A stretch of DNA of 64,000 nt, taken from positions 33,025,608-33,089,607 of the forward strand of contig CAMGYJ010000010.1 of NCBI GenBank assembly GCA_946122785.1, written 5' to 3'. The notes beneath the pieces were generated by a model that worked only from the letters and a program-made list of their open reading frames with translations, was not told the DNA's origin and did no database searches. Below, in pieces: positions 20,594-31,501 of the stretch. This DNA comes from Linum tenue. Lineage: Eukaryota; Streptophyta; Magnoliopsida; Malpighiales; Linaceae. The position numbers and the translations under genes were made by a program. Position 1 is the first letter of the stretch. Each line of letters starts with the position of its first letter.

Positions 20594-21030
20594 AGGAAAT
20601 TAGTCAATTATTACATAGGAGACACATGGATTTTTGTGGCCCATCATATGCTGAGCTGAAATGCTCTCATGGTGCGGAAATGTACAATTTGATACCTACC
20701 ATTAAGTTTTATGATAAAAAATGTAATGATACAACTAATAACCAACTTATATGGTTTAGTTGCAACTAAAAAACTTTAAGTGGTCTGTGCGCAACATAAG
20801 CAACTCTTATAAGGTATGCGCTGCAATTAACCCTACAGTTTCGGATTGCGTTTTGCAGGTCAAATACAGGTTCAAACGAGGTTGACCGCCGAACAAACAT
20901 ACTGTACCAATTAGTTGACCACAAGCCAAATAAAAATCTAAAGAAGGTTGACCGAGGGTCAAACACGAAATAAATATAGGTTGACCATTGGAGCTAACAC
21001 AATTGTACGGACATTTGACCACCAATCCAA
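20594..21030. other. Intergenic or former-gene DNA
   Basis: No clear gene. The first part could be further decayed exon sequence of the same debris. A pattern of repeated GTTGACC motifs (20880-21020) is visible but not assignable. Confidence 0.35.
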
Positions 21031-21700
21031 ACCTAAGGGTGGAATCAGTACGTACCGGTATCTCGATATCAAATATCGAAATTCTGAATATCGAATTACA
21101 CCTTAAAATCAATGTCATCATAATCCTTAGATAAATTTGGTATCTCAATTCCAATTTCTAAATATTTATCTCAATCGCTATTATGGGTATCCCAATCGGT
21201 ATTTGCAATTAGTAATTAAAGAAATTTATTGTATGTAATCTAATTTTTGGGCAAAGACTCTAATCAAAAAGTTTTGAGTTCGTCTAGAGCTAGTACATGG
21301 ATAAGGAGAATCGAGGAGATTGTGACATTTCAATTTCTTGTAATTTGTAATCTTTAATTCTACGGATTGGAGGACGAGAGATGACTAATAAGAGTGTATG
21401 TTTTTTGGTGTTACGAAAATAACAAGAGACTGAGTGAGAGACAAATGACTTAAATTAGAAAACCAAAATTTGGTTGGATGGGGACTTGTGAGTTGTCAAA
21501 GAGTGAGTAATGACCATCGGTTGTGTGCTATATTTTGGTATATATCGATCCTGATCTTGTAATCCCAAATACCGAATAACACTCGAAAATGACCTTGTTC
21601 GTAGACAAAACTGATTCGGAATTGTCTTTCATTTCAAGGCATAACTTGTATTCATGTGCTTCATATTCGCTTAGTATTCGATAACACCAAATAATAATAA
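21031..21700. mobile_element. Diverged hAT-type MITE related to the 19346 element
   Basis: The start TAAGGGTGGAATCAGTACG and long stretches (TCTAGAGCTAGTACATGGAT, GGATTGGAGGACGAGAG, GTTTTTTGGTGTTACGAAAAT) parallel the element at 19346-20028 in the same order. About 80 bp near 21594-21680 appear to be foreign or rearranged, and the right terminus is not clean. No target duplication could be identified. Confidence 0.65.
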
Positions 21701-21997
21701 ATTCGATAGGGTAAGTACATGCTATTGTGAATATCTCACTGATGCAATACATAATAGCCATTGGGTTTCTCTCAGCGAATCTGGATGCCTTGAATGGAAA
21801 CTCCATTGATGGAATGGATCCAGAGCTCTGTCTCTCTTTCATTTTGTTGAATTAATTGGAATCAATTAGTTATTTCACTAACAGAACTTGCATTTACTCT
21901 GGAGAAGCCATTGCAGGCACACAGATTGTAAATAAATATGCAGTAATGATATTACAAACAGAACCACAGAACATCAGAAATTGTTTTCATTAGGGTT

Positions 21998-23675
21998 CTA
22001 GCTGTAGCTGTAGTATAGCTCTGGATTGGCTAGCCTTGGTGTAGGGATGAGAACTAACGGCTTCTCTAACTTGACGACGATTCCGAATTTATCAGTCAAA
22101 TCCACCTCTGTCGACCCATGAGCTAGCTTCCATTCGAATGAGTGGAGCAGTGATGCTAGAATGTAATTGAGCATCTTCTCGGCCATGGGAATCCCTGGGC
22201 AGACCCTTCTCCCAGTCCCAAATGGGAAATACTGAGAACTGTTCCCCAAGTAATCGAACTTGGCCGCGTTCTCGTCTAGGAACCTCTCTGGTCTGAACTC
22301 CAGAGGACTGTCCCAGAGCTGTGGATCCCTGTGCATTGCATAAGCGTTGATGAACACGGTGGCTCCCTTAGGAATGGTGTATCTACCTATTTGGCAGTCC
22401 TCGGTAGGGCATCGTGGCACCAGCAGAGGCAGGGCTGGATGCAGTCGGAATGCCTCCTTGATAGCGGCTTCTAGGTAGTGTAATCTGGGGAGATGGAACT
22501 CCTCCACGGCATTGCTTCTTCCTATTACTTCGTCAAGCTCTTTGTGGACTTTCTGCATTGCGTCTGGATGTAGCATCAGCTCTGCCATCGTCCACTCTAT
22601 TGTGGTCGATGTTGTGTCCGTTCCGCCGATCATAGAATCCTGTTCCAAAGACAGATTGTTCATTGGTAATGCTTAGTCATCCTTTCTGTACCTCCTTCAA
22701 TTTGAATAGAAAATCTAGCAAAGTTCAGGTGCACTTAACCACGAGAATGCCTTTGATTTGGTTGTCTGTAATTGATGACTCTGCAGCATAATCTCCATGG
22801 TTGTTGAGGTCTAGTAGAACTTGCAAGAGGTCTTTTGCCTCTTCGCCGACTCTGTTGCCTTCCCCTAGCTTCCGCCGCTCCTCGATTATGGAGCTCACAA
22901 TTTGATCCAACCTCCGAAATGTCTCGTGGGTTTTCCTCTCCACCCGCTGCAGGTCAAACCGGGCGAGTGATGGGATCAGGTCGGAGATGTTGGGCGCCCC
23001 TTGCAGCACCATGGATTCCTCTGCTACTCCTCGGATCTGCGAGGACAACATCTCCCCTTGCTCTCCATGTGCCGTGCTACCCCAGAGCATGCTAAGAACA
23101 GTGTTCGATATGAGCATAAACGCAAACTGCCCAAAGTCCAGAGCCTTGCCCGTCTTCTTCTGGTACACATCCTTAATAGCCTTCTCAACATGCCGCTTTC
23201 TCAGCACGTAGGAAGCATTGAGCCTGGCGCTGCTCATTAGCTCTCGGACGAAGACCTTCCGCAGCTTTCTCCACTCGGCGCCGTAGGGGCAGAAAGCAAT
23301 GTCATTCCGGCCGAAGGAAAGGATTTTGGAAGCAGTGGAGGGGTATCGATCTGAGAAAGTTACATCGTGGTCGCGGACTTGTTTGACCAGCGACGGTGAG
23401 CTAATCACGACGTAGAGTTTGTGTCCGAGCCAAAGCTTGTAGATTGGGCCGTAATCTCGGGCCAGCTGTGTGAAGCTCTTGTGGAGATGGATGCCTAGAA
23501 ATGGCAAGTACCCGATTACTGGTAATCCGCGTGGGCCGGGTGGCAATGGGGCTGCTTGTCGTGTCTTGTTGCCTTTCTTCATCAACCAGAAGGCAACGAT
23601 CGACACTGCAACGATCGTAACGAAAGCTCCGACGACTAGTTTCCCCTGCTGCAAATCGCCGTTGGCTTCCTCCAT
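21998..23675 (-). CDS. Cytochrome P450, CYP706-type, two exons
   Basis: Minus-strand gene with exon 1 23675-22740 and exon 2 22639-21998, joined by a 100 bp intron with GT (CTCGTG|GTTAAG) and AG (GGAACAG|GATTCT) borders in phase 0. It gives 525 residues, normal for a plant A-type P450. Seen: an N-terminal membrane anchor (about residues 13-33), a proline-rich hinge PLPPGPRGLP, the I-helix oxygen-binding motif GGTDTT (317-322), ExxR as KEAFR (E374, R377), PERF (429-432) and the heme motif FGTGRRVCPG with Cys459. The single intron position and motifs such as YLPFLG and LVPRCP fit CYP706. Known members oxidise sesquiterpenes and other small hydrophobic compounds at the ER membrane, using NADPH and P450 reductase. 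The substrate here cannot be told. The start codon is supported by the conserved anchor and by the matching pseudogene at 5946. An upstream in-frame extension to 23930 is non-coding promoter. Confidence 0.93.
22640..22739 (-). other. Intron of the CYP706 gene
   Basis: 100 bp, GT...AG on the minus strand, T-rich before the acceptor. It lies just before the I-helix, where A-type plant P450s commonly have their single conserved intron. Confidence 0.88.
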
Positions 23676-23780
23676 TCTCAACCAAGTGAGGTTAGCTGTA
23701 GAGTGTAGAGGAGTTTGGTAGAAGGGAAGCTGGGATGCAATGCAATGCAAGTGAAATTGAAAGAAGAGGTGGCTATGACC

Positions 23781-23787
23781 ATTATAG
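23781..23787 (-). promoter_or_regulatory. TATA-like box of the CYP706 gene
   Basis: Read on the minus strand, TATAATG within CCCTATAATGGTCATAGCC lies about 110 bases before the ATG. The same block, ATATAATGGTCATAGCCACC, is kept in the pseudogene copy near 6030. Conservation between the copies supports a promoter or 5' UTR role. Confidence 0.55.
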
Positions 23788-23930
23788 GGGACTTTTTTTT
23801 GGGTAGAAATATGGGGAAATTTTCGGTTAATGGTATTGGAGAGTGGTCTGGATATTTCCAGTTGGTGGCTGAAGGTGATTGGGACTAGATAATTGCATGG
23901 CCGCATGTTTTTGTCATCTTCACCGCCCAT

Positions 23931-25875
23931 TAGATGTGAGCCATGGAGTTTTTGATTTGGGTTGATTGATCATTGATCACAGTCCACAAAGGTCTTATCA
24001 TCAAGTATGCTAACCCACAGTTGTACTCCATGTGTACTTTCCTGCACTTGCCCAATCATGGAGAAGTAGGTCACATGAGATGCATCTCAATTCCATATCG
24101 ATCAAGAAACATCACTTCATCTAAACGTAACGTAACACAATGTATGTATGTGATCATGTATATACTCATCGTCTGATCGGAAACTCCCTGTGGAAAGATG
24201 GAGAATTAATCTCTAAATCAAGAGTATTTATTTAGTAAATAATTTGTTTAATACACGTATATATATATGGCGATCATGTTTTATCCGTTTAAAACTAATG
24301 TATCCATATTATTGTCAAGTCGTTTCACTTTTTCATATTTATTTGATGACTCTCGTACTAAATACGTATAAAATTTATTTTTAATGAATTGAATTGCTAA
24401 CTTAACTATTATTTATATATTAATTAATTTTTTTAAATAATATATTTTATCACTATTGACATACTATGAAACGTACCATTAGTTTAGAGACGAAATAAAA
24501 TGCTCGTACGTATTTTATATGTAACTTATCGGTAGCGTATTTTAGTAACTGTCCATTCTTAAGATCTAATTGATGCTCAGTAGGAGGAAGCTTCCAAGTT
24601 GGTCTTGCATAAATCATCCCATGATAATTTTGGTATATATAATATCACATGTTTGTAGACTGATAGTCCTGTAAAAACTACAACATACTCCAAAGTAATA
24701 GTACACTCGTCACTGGAAAAGATGAAAAGTCGAGGTCTCTGCCCGCTAGTACTCCACTACTATCATGATTAAGTTAGAATCATCGTGTAGTGGGGCAACC
24801 ACATGAACAATATACAAACCAGAACCCCAAAGGTATGGCTAATACTCCTCATAATACTTGCCTAATATAGATGTACCTCGAGTCTTATATGGATGAACCA
24901 AAGTATATGCATCATCATGTAACTAATTAATAAATAAGTAACTAACCAATTACTTTATATATAACTTAATTATCATATATAATTATAAACTTAAATATAA
25001 TTAAGAGCATAAAATCAATTACAAATTTAATATGAAAAAAGTAGCTAATTCATACTTAACTCAAGAAGGGTTCTAAATCAATCATTCACTCTATTCCGAG
25101 TAGTCGCTAATCAAACTGTATACTACTAATTCATACTAATGCAAACTAAATTATCTAACTTGTAATTGATAAATTAAAGTACCTACCTCATTCGACCAAA
25201 TCAAATCGGCTCGTTGTTCACATTCCACCATAATAATTCGTTGTCTAGTGGACTCGAATTTAAAAACGTTCTTGATGGCGTCATCAATGCATAGTGATCA
25301 TAAACCGCAGGAGCTGCAAGATGGAATTTAAAAAATAAAAAATAGAATTAAACAAAAAGTCTCAGGCAACAATAACGATCGTTGAAGCTTCACCGTTGAC
25401 GAAGCAAAGTGGGGTAAAAATCTCGAACTCTTCATCTTACATGGTTCGGTGTAAAGGAGAAGAAGAATCATATAAGGCAAACTCTTCGATTGTCTTCTGT
25501 TGATGGTTGGAGATAGGGAGTTTTCTAGCGATGATTTTGAGTTTCCGACGAATGTTTGGTGAGAGTGAAGTAGGGAGAAGGAGATCGTGATTGTGGTGGA
25601 TTTAAAGATGAAGATTTGATTGAGGCTGGATTTAGGGTAGACTCAATTTACAGAAACGAAAGAGAAGGTGGAATAGGCAAGAAAGGATGAAGACAAAGTG
25701 ATGAAGATAGCTTCCTTCACTTGCTCGGAGGAGTTGAAAGGGAGAGTGGGCTTGAGTTGTGCAAAGCCCACTTCTTATTAAAATGAGAAAATTGGGACCA
25801 AAACAATTTAAAATTTGCTAAAGCCCACACACCATCTAACTTGTAGTTCATTGGATTTGGGGCTTTCGACGATGA
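23931..25875. other. AT-rich intergenic DNA
   Basis: Nearly 2 kb with no convincing coding region. A moderately GC-rich part at 25360-25760 has purine-rich sequence resembling a 5' UTR or gene scrap. No protein family is recognisable. Confidence 0.5.
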
Positions 25876-25885
25876 AATGAATAAA

Positions 25886-27344
25886 GGCTAAATTACACAT
25901 TTGGTCACTCAAATTATACAAATCTTTCACATTTACCATCCTAATTACTTTTCTTTCTTATTCGCCACTAACTTTACGAATCGTTTCACTGTTAGTCACC
26001 GGCCGTCAGACTCGGTTAACTTTGTCCTACGTGACAGTCAACTATGAAGTTTGACCGTTAACTAGATGACGTGGAAATTTAAAAAAATAAAAAAATAATT
26101 TATTTTTCCACCTCATCATTTCAAATTTACCATATTAATTATTTAATAAAATTTTATAAATAACAAATAATAATATGATAAATAATTCATTTTGATTTAT
26201 TTATCATGACCCTCACCACCACCATCACACTCTGCTACTCCTCTTCCTCCTCAACCTCCCCCGCCGCCGGCCACGACGACAACTCCACCATGTGCTCCTG
26301 AGCTTTCTCCATGTCGTGATTACTGTTTGGGTTTGTGCAAAGGGTCTTCACCTTCCTCAAACTAACCCCTGTTGACGAATGAACTCGACCTCTCCTGCTT
26401 GATTGCTTCGCCGACGGAGATATCAAAACACCAGCGGTCGGGCAGTTGATGGCTTCTAAATAATGTCACGATGGCCTGGATCAGCAGTCACCATCTTGCC
26501 TTGGGAGTTCTTCCAAATTGACGCCCTCACTTGCTGGGCAAGCTCCTGCGCAGAGACGACGTCATTCTTCAGTTTACCAATGTTATTTCTATTTTATTGC
26601 CGATTTGGAATAACTCCAACAGCCCTCAACAACCTCACCCGGCCGTCACTGCTGATCCAGATCCCGCCAAGCCTCCTGCCAAGTAAGTGGAAATACTGTC
26701 TCATTTACAGACAGCAAGCTTATGATAAACTTTTTTGGCTCATAGAGATTATATATTCTGAGTTCATAAGTATCCTTTTCGTTTCGGTGTTAGACTCTGA
26801 TGTTAGTTTGTTAGCTTTTGTCAGATATTAATTATTGTCAGAAATCAATGGAACCCAGTTTATTATGACATGTACTATATCATTAGGCTAACCACCTTAT
26901 ATTTGGGCTAGCTTAGTGGTTGTTTGAGTATTTATTTTTACGTATTTACACAAAAAGTAGGGCACAGGTGGTGCGGTGGCCGCCAGTGCGATCGTTCAGG
27001 AAGAACATGGCTCAGACGCTCGGTCGTCCGTCAAAAATATGATAAAAAATTAATTAATTATCATATTAATTTTTCCATTTATTAATTTTTATTAAATAAT
27101 TAATATGATAAATTTGAAATGATGAGGTGGAAAATTATATTTATTTTTTTAATTTCCACATCATCTAGTTAACGGTCAAACTTTATAGTTGACTGCCACA
27201 TAGGACAAAGTTAACGGAGTCTAACGGCCGGTGACTAACGGTGAAACGATTCGTAAAGTTAGTGGCGAATAAGAAAGAAAAGTAATTAGGGTGGTAAATG
27301 TGAAAGATTTGTATAATTTGAGTGACCAAACGTGTAATTTAGCC
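25886..27344. mobile_element. Pack-MULE-like element with about 275 bp TIRs
   Basis: The ends are long inverted repeats (about 25886-26160 and 27070-27344) beginning GGCTAAATTACACATTTGG on the left and, inverted, GGCTAAATTACACGTTTGG on the right. The sequence AATGAATAA lies at 25876-25884 and 27345-27353, a 9 bp target duplication as in Mutator elements (one extra A lies between duplication and left TIR). The interior (about 26200-27000) is GC-richer, carries exon-like pieces and encodes no transposase, the definition of a Pack-MULE. The TIRs contain the strongly paired block TTAACTTTGTCC and its inverse. Confidence 0.85.
26215..26700 (+). pseudogene. Captured gene-like sequence in the Pack-MULE
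   Basis: Between the TIRs the DNA becomes GC-rich and exon-like. One frame (about 26520-26685) reads HLLGKLLRRDDVILQFTNVI and then a proline-rich end AVTADPDPAKPPAK before a stop. A donor-like AAGTAAGT follows. I do not recognise the parent gene. It may be two fragments from different genes, since the upstream part (26235-26450) is in other frames. Confidence 0.45.
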
Positions 27345-27353
27345 AATGAATAA

Positions 27354-27694
27354 ACTTAGGAATAGCTTATACAGCTTAATCCCAGTTCTCTTCTTGGTCC
27401 AGTAACCTAGCGGAGCAAAAACAGAGCAATGAACAAATAAATAGAACAATAGACACAGAGATTTTAACGAGGTTCTCAAACTACTGGTCAGTTCTCATCC
27501 TAAAATCAGTACCATTGATTTCTAGCATATTTTATTTATTGATTTTACCTATCAAACGTAATTCAAAAGAAGAACGCAAATAACAAGAACGATAGACAGA
27601 AACACGACGATTATGTCAACCCAGAAACAGACACCTACTCTGTCAAATGAAAAAGTAACACAAATCCAAGTTACTGAGTTTGAAAATGCATTAG
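27354..27694. other. Intergenic DNA between two MULEs
   Basis: No gene is seen. It may include the 3' untranslated end of the MuDR-type element that follows on the minus strand. Confidence 0.4.
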
Positions 27695-29935
27695 CTAGAA
27701 AGAGAGTAATAGTGAACTAACCTTAAGCTTCGATAGTCCAGTTTTGGGGAGAAATGTACTTGGTTGAGGAGTTGTAGCATTTCTTTCATCAACGGCATTT
27801 TGAGTTGAAGAATTCTTTTCGACATTACCAGAAGCATGAAAATTCTTTCTATGTGTGGGATCTCTACATACAGAACAGTGCATTTTCACAACCTTCTTAC
27901 TTACTCTGTCATTTACTCGTTTTGCTTGATTGTCAATTTCTTTCGGCTCTTTTCTTCTTAATTTTGCTCTTCTTCCAGGTTTCATCTTCATTGCATCTGG
28001 TATGGGAGGGGCTTCAAGTGGATATATCCTAGTTGTAGGCCATAGTTCTTCTCCATTAATTTTCTCAAACAACTTCCCATATATTTGTTTATGTGTTTGC
28101 ACCGTATAGTAGTCATCAACATAGTCCTCAGGATTTTTGTTGAGAAGCCAAATAGCACTTATCGCATGCATACAAGGTACACCACAAAGGTCCCATTTTC
28201 TATATGCACATGTTCTATTCTTTAACTTAACAACAAATTGAGCAGTAGGAAACTTCACTTCAAATTTACCCTCTGCAACATTCTAAGCTATGCAATGTAC
28301 TGCTCCATCTTTTACCTTATCCAACTTCCTTGAAAATCTTAGGACATATCATACCATTCCACTTTTGAGCAGCAAGTTGTTTTGACAACATTCTTCTCAC
28401 TAGGTTACATCTAATTGTCTCCCACATTGAGATGATAGGTTGATCTCTAGCAGGAAGGATAGAATGATTGAAAGACTCACAAAGATTATTCAGGAGCAAG
28501 TCTGTCTTACAGTGCACGTTGAAGTAACTCTTGTTAGATTCGGAATTAACTCTTGTTTGCTCACTGATAGAACGACCTCTTGAACAACCAAGCATAAGCT
28601 TTTTCACTTTGCTCTAAGAGGGAAGTCATCCATCTTCCAAACTCTTGTTCATATGTTGACTTTGCTGCCTTCCACAACATCGACTTCATGATTAAGTCTT
28701 TTCCAATGTCCTTTCTAAAGTTCGTGTACATATGGCGTACACAAAATCTATGCTCGACTTGAGGTAATTCCGAATCTAACGCTTGTATGAGACCCTGTTA
28801 GCAAATCAACATACAATTGTATTATCGCCAACAATATAAGTTGCATTGTTTAATTAAGTACAAAAATATTACCTTTTGTCGATCGGACATGAAACACCAA
28901 GTTGGATTATCGTCGATATCTAAATCATCAATTAATAAACCAATGAACCATTTCCAGTTGAATGCATTTTCTTTTTCCACCATTGCGAAAGCAATCGGAA
29001 ACATGCAATCATTTGCATCAATGCCCACGGCTGCTAGAAGTTGCCATTTCAAACTGTTTTTCAGAAAGCATCCATCGAGGCCTATAAATCTCCTACAACC
29101 AGCCTTGAACCCCACTTTGCATGCTTCAAAGCACACATACATCCTTGCAAAAACACCACCTGATTCTTCTATTATTATTGTGGATCCAGAGTTAGTTCTT
29201 AGAATCTTAGCTTGATACCTGTACAAGTTATGAAATTGTTCCTCTTCTCCACCAATGAGTAACCAAGTTGTACGCCTACACCTTTGTGCTTTAAACTGAC
29301 TTATGTTGACACCAAGATCTTCTTGGGCCGTTTGAATAAGCAAAGGGACAGACCAAGTTGGATCAACTCTAAAACGAGTTAAATACTTCCTAGCTATCCA
29401 TGAAGCCGTGCATGATCCAGACGACAATTTTTTATCTGAGGAGTCTTTTGATCAGACATATATGAGACCCATAACTTCCAATGACATCCTTTATGACAAA
29501 CGGCTGCAACCCTTCTTTTGTCACTCCGTGCAAATCTTATGTCCCTTTTATTTTTTTGGCATAGTGTCGAACAACCTCATTAAACTCCAAAAATGACTCA
29601 AATGTCTGTGATTTGAAGAATATAGGGCTGTTCATATTTGTTGCCGCATTGAACTGAGGGTACTGAACTTCTGCTTCCCCTCTTCTGCCACATGATCTAA
29701 ATATTCAGGGTCCCTATACTCGCTGAACCCTCCAATACCAACCCAAACCATTAAGAGGGATCCTCATCTCAACCAACATGTCCTCTAAATCAAGCATCAA
29801 CATCTTATCTGTATATATCCAATCCCAAAAATATCTCTCTCCAGAACGGTACACGAGTTCTTCCCCATCATAATGCATTTCACCACAATGAGGTATCTCA
29901 AGAGTAAAACATTCTTCATTGGAACCTAAAATAAA
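27695..29935 (-). pseudogene. MuDR-type MULE transposase, decayed
   Basis: Minus-strand transposase in several frames. The N-terminal region near 29900 has CGEMHYDGEELVYRSGERYF, then a MuDR DNA-binding part. The MULE catalytic domain (29170-28872) shows GLDGCFLKNSLKWQLLAAVG and FMSDRQK with two of the catalytic Asp residues. A GT-AG intron at about 28797-28871 leads to ALDSELPQVEHRFCVRHMYT. A frame break near 28610 is followed by LCESFNHSILPARDQPI. The SWIM zinc-finger region reads RTCAYRKWDLCGVPCMH, where the second Cys of the usual CxC is Tyr. Stops, frame breaks and the altered SWIM motif make it inactive. I could not find its terminal repeats. Confidence 0.85.
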
Positions 29936-29995
29936 TTACTGAGATTGATGAAATAATAACAAACATATATAACCATTCATGGATGTAATACCAAC

Positions 29996-30561
29996 CAGTG
30001 GCGGAGCCACTTGGAGAGGAGGGGGTGCTTGCACCCCCTTGGGTTTGGAAAAAAAATTCCCCACTAGGGGTATATACAAATTCGAACAAGTGACCATTCA
30101 GTTGAAAGAAGAATTCCTCACCATCTCGACCGAGTGAGTTTTGTTATGCAATGCACTTTCGTCTTTATTTATAGTAATAAATTGTTATCTCTTGTTTAAA
30201 CTTGCTCATTTCTTTTGTAGCTGTACAACAGAGGAATTTCTTGTCTTTTGTTTAAACAAAGTTGAAAGTGAAGAAGTACCTATTGAAGTTCACTTGTTTG
30301 TTTCACAAAATCAATTCCAAGATACTTCTGAGTTCTAATTTGTAATATTTGATGAATGGAAGTCTTGACTTGTATGTACTGAACTTATTTGTTTGACGTT
30401 GTAATTGGTGTACATGAAAATATTTTTATATAATTGTATGAATTTAGAGTATTGCGTTGTTGACTTTTTGTTTCATTTAGAGTTGACTTTTCTATTATAT
30501 AGGTGATTTTTTATGATATGATAAACACACCCCCTTGGCCAATTTTCTTGCTCCGCCACTG
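29996..30561. mobile_element. hAT-type MITE with CAGTGGCGGA termini
   Basis: It begins CAGTGGCGGAGCCACTTGG and ends with the inverse, CTTGCTCCGCCACTG. The subterminal motif ACCCCCTTGG occurs at both ends. The interior is AT-rich without a transposase. Flanking octamers (ATACCAAC, ATATCGTT) do not form a clear 8 bp duplication, so the flanks have diverged or been altered. Confidence 0.8.
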
Positions 30562-30831
30562 ATATCGTTAGAACTGCAGAATTATCTCAAGCACAAGCAC
30601 TAAAGTTAATTTGATAGAACTTTTTGTTAAAGGAAGTTATTCATTAATTAATATTATAAAATATAAAAAGTCAGTATGTTTGTTAACTAGATGCACATTT
30701 GAGTTCCCTTCTACAAAACTACAACCCACCCCAAAATTTTGTCTTCTAGCAAACTTGAATCTACTATGAACAGCATGGTACACATAATAAACAAAGAGTA
30801 GGACAACCATTATTCATAATAAAAAAAATAA
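30562..30831. other. AT-rich spacer
   Basis: No gene or repeat recognised. It ends in an A-rich run next to the left end of the composite MULE. Confidence 0.4.
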
Positions 30832-30862
30832 GGGGCTTGCTATTTGCCGCCAACCAAAAAAA
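30832..30862 (+). repeat. Left terminal inverted repeat of the composite MULE
   Basis: GCTATTTGCCGCCAACC followed by an A-run. It pairs with the inverse at 56655-56705, where TTGGTTGGCGGCAAATAGC and, further in, AGTTGGCGACAAATAGC occur. Confidence 0.65.
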
Positions 30863-31092
30863 AAGTATATATGTACAACTTTGGTTAAGGAGTTTCACAA
30901 TCTACAACATATTCAAATTTCAGAAAACGTATTGAATTAGAAAAAATCGACGCTCGCCGAAAAAGTCGCCGGAAAACCATCGGGAAAGCCCATCCTCGAC
31001 GTAAATTGCGGACACGCATCCATGAATCATCACTAAGCAGGTGCGTCAATTTTTTGTAGTTTCGAACAATTTTTCCGACGATTTGCAACGAA

Positions 31093-31330
31093 CAGACGGT
31101 GGACCGAAAAATTTCCGACGGCGGAACCTGGCCGGGCCGAAAGTTTCCGGCGGCCGGAACCTGGCCGGGCCGACGGAAATCGGTGGCCGGAGCCTGGCTA
31201 AGCCACAAAATATTTTCTGGCTCAGCCTGGCTCCGGCCACCGATTTCCGTCGGCCCGGCCAGGTTCCGGCCGCCGGAAATTTTCGGCCCGGCTAGGTTCC
31301 GGCCACCGGAAATTTTCGGCCCACCGTCTG
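31093..31330. repeat. GC-rich long hairpin, 112 bp arms
   Basis: The arm 31093-31204 (starting CAGACGGTGG) is the near-perfect inverse of 31219-31330 (ending CCACCGTCTG), with a 14-base A/T loop ACAAAATATTTTCT. Each arm also has internal repeats of the GGCCGGAACCTGGCCGGGCC type. It lies just inside the left TIR of the composite MULE and upstream of the transposase exon. Confidence 0.92.
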
Positions 31331-31356
31331 TGTTTGGAATTTTTCGGAAAAATTCG

Positions 31357-31462
31357 ATTTTAGGAGTTGAATTTAGAGTTTACGAGTTGAATTTAGCGTG
31401 TAAGAATTGAATTTAGAGTTTAGGAGTTGAATTTAGCAGTTAAGACTTGAAATTAGCGTTTA
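31357..31462 (+). repeat. Short tandem repeat, about 20 bp unit
   Basis: Four to five imperfect copies of a unit like AGGAGTTGAATTTAGAGTTT lie between the hairpin and the first recognised transposase exon. They probably sit in the 5' UTR or intron upstream of the acceptor TTGTAG at 31501. Confidence 0.8.
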
Positions 31463-31501
31463 GGTTCACAGGAATATTGATGTGTTATATTGTAATTGTA
31501 G

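Noticed and set aside
23676..23930. 85-codon N-terminal extension of the P450
   Set aside because: It precedes the conserved membrane anchor and hinge, and matches the promoter and 5' UTR region shared with the pseudogene copy, so it is non-coding.
29996..30561. CACTA-type assignment because of the CACTG terminus
   Set aside because: The termini read CAGTGGCGGA with inverted TCCGCCACTG, better fitting hAT-type MITEs; no 3 bp duplication or CACTA subterminal pattern is seen.
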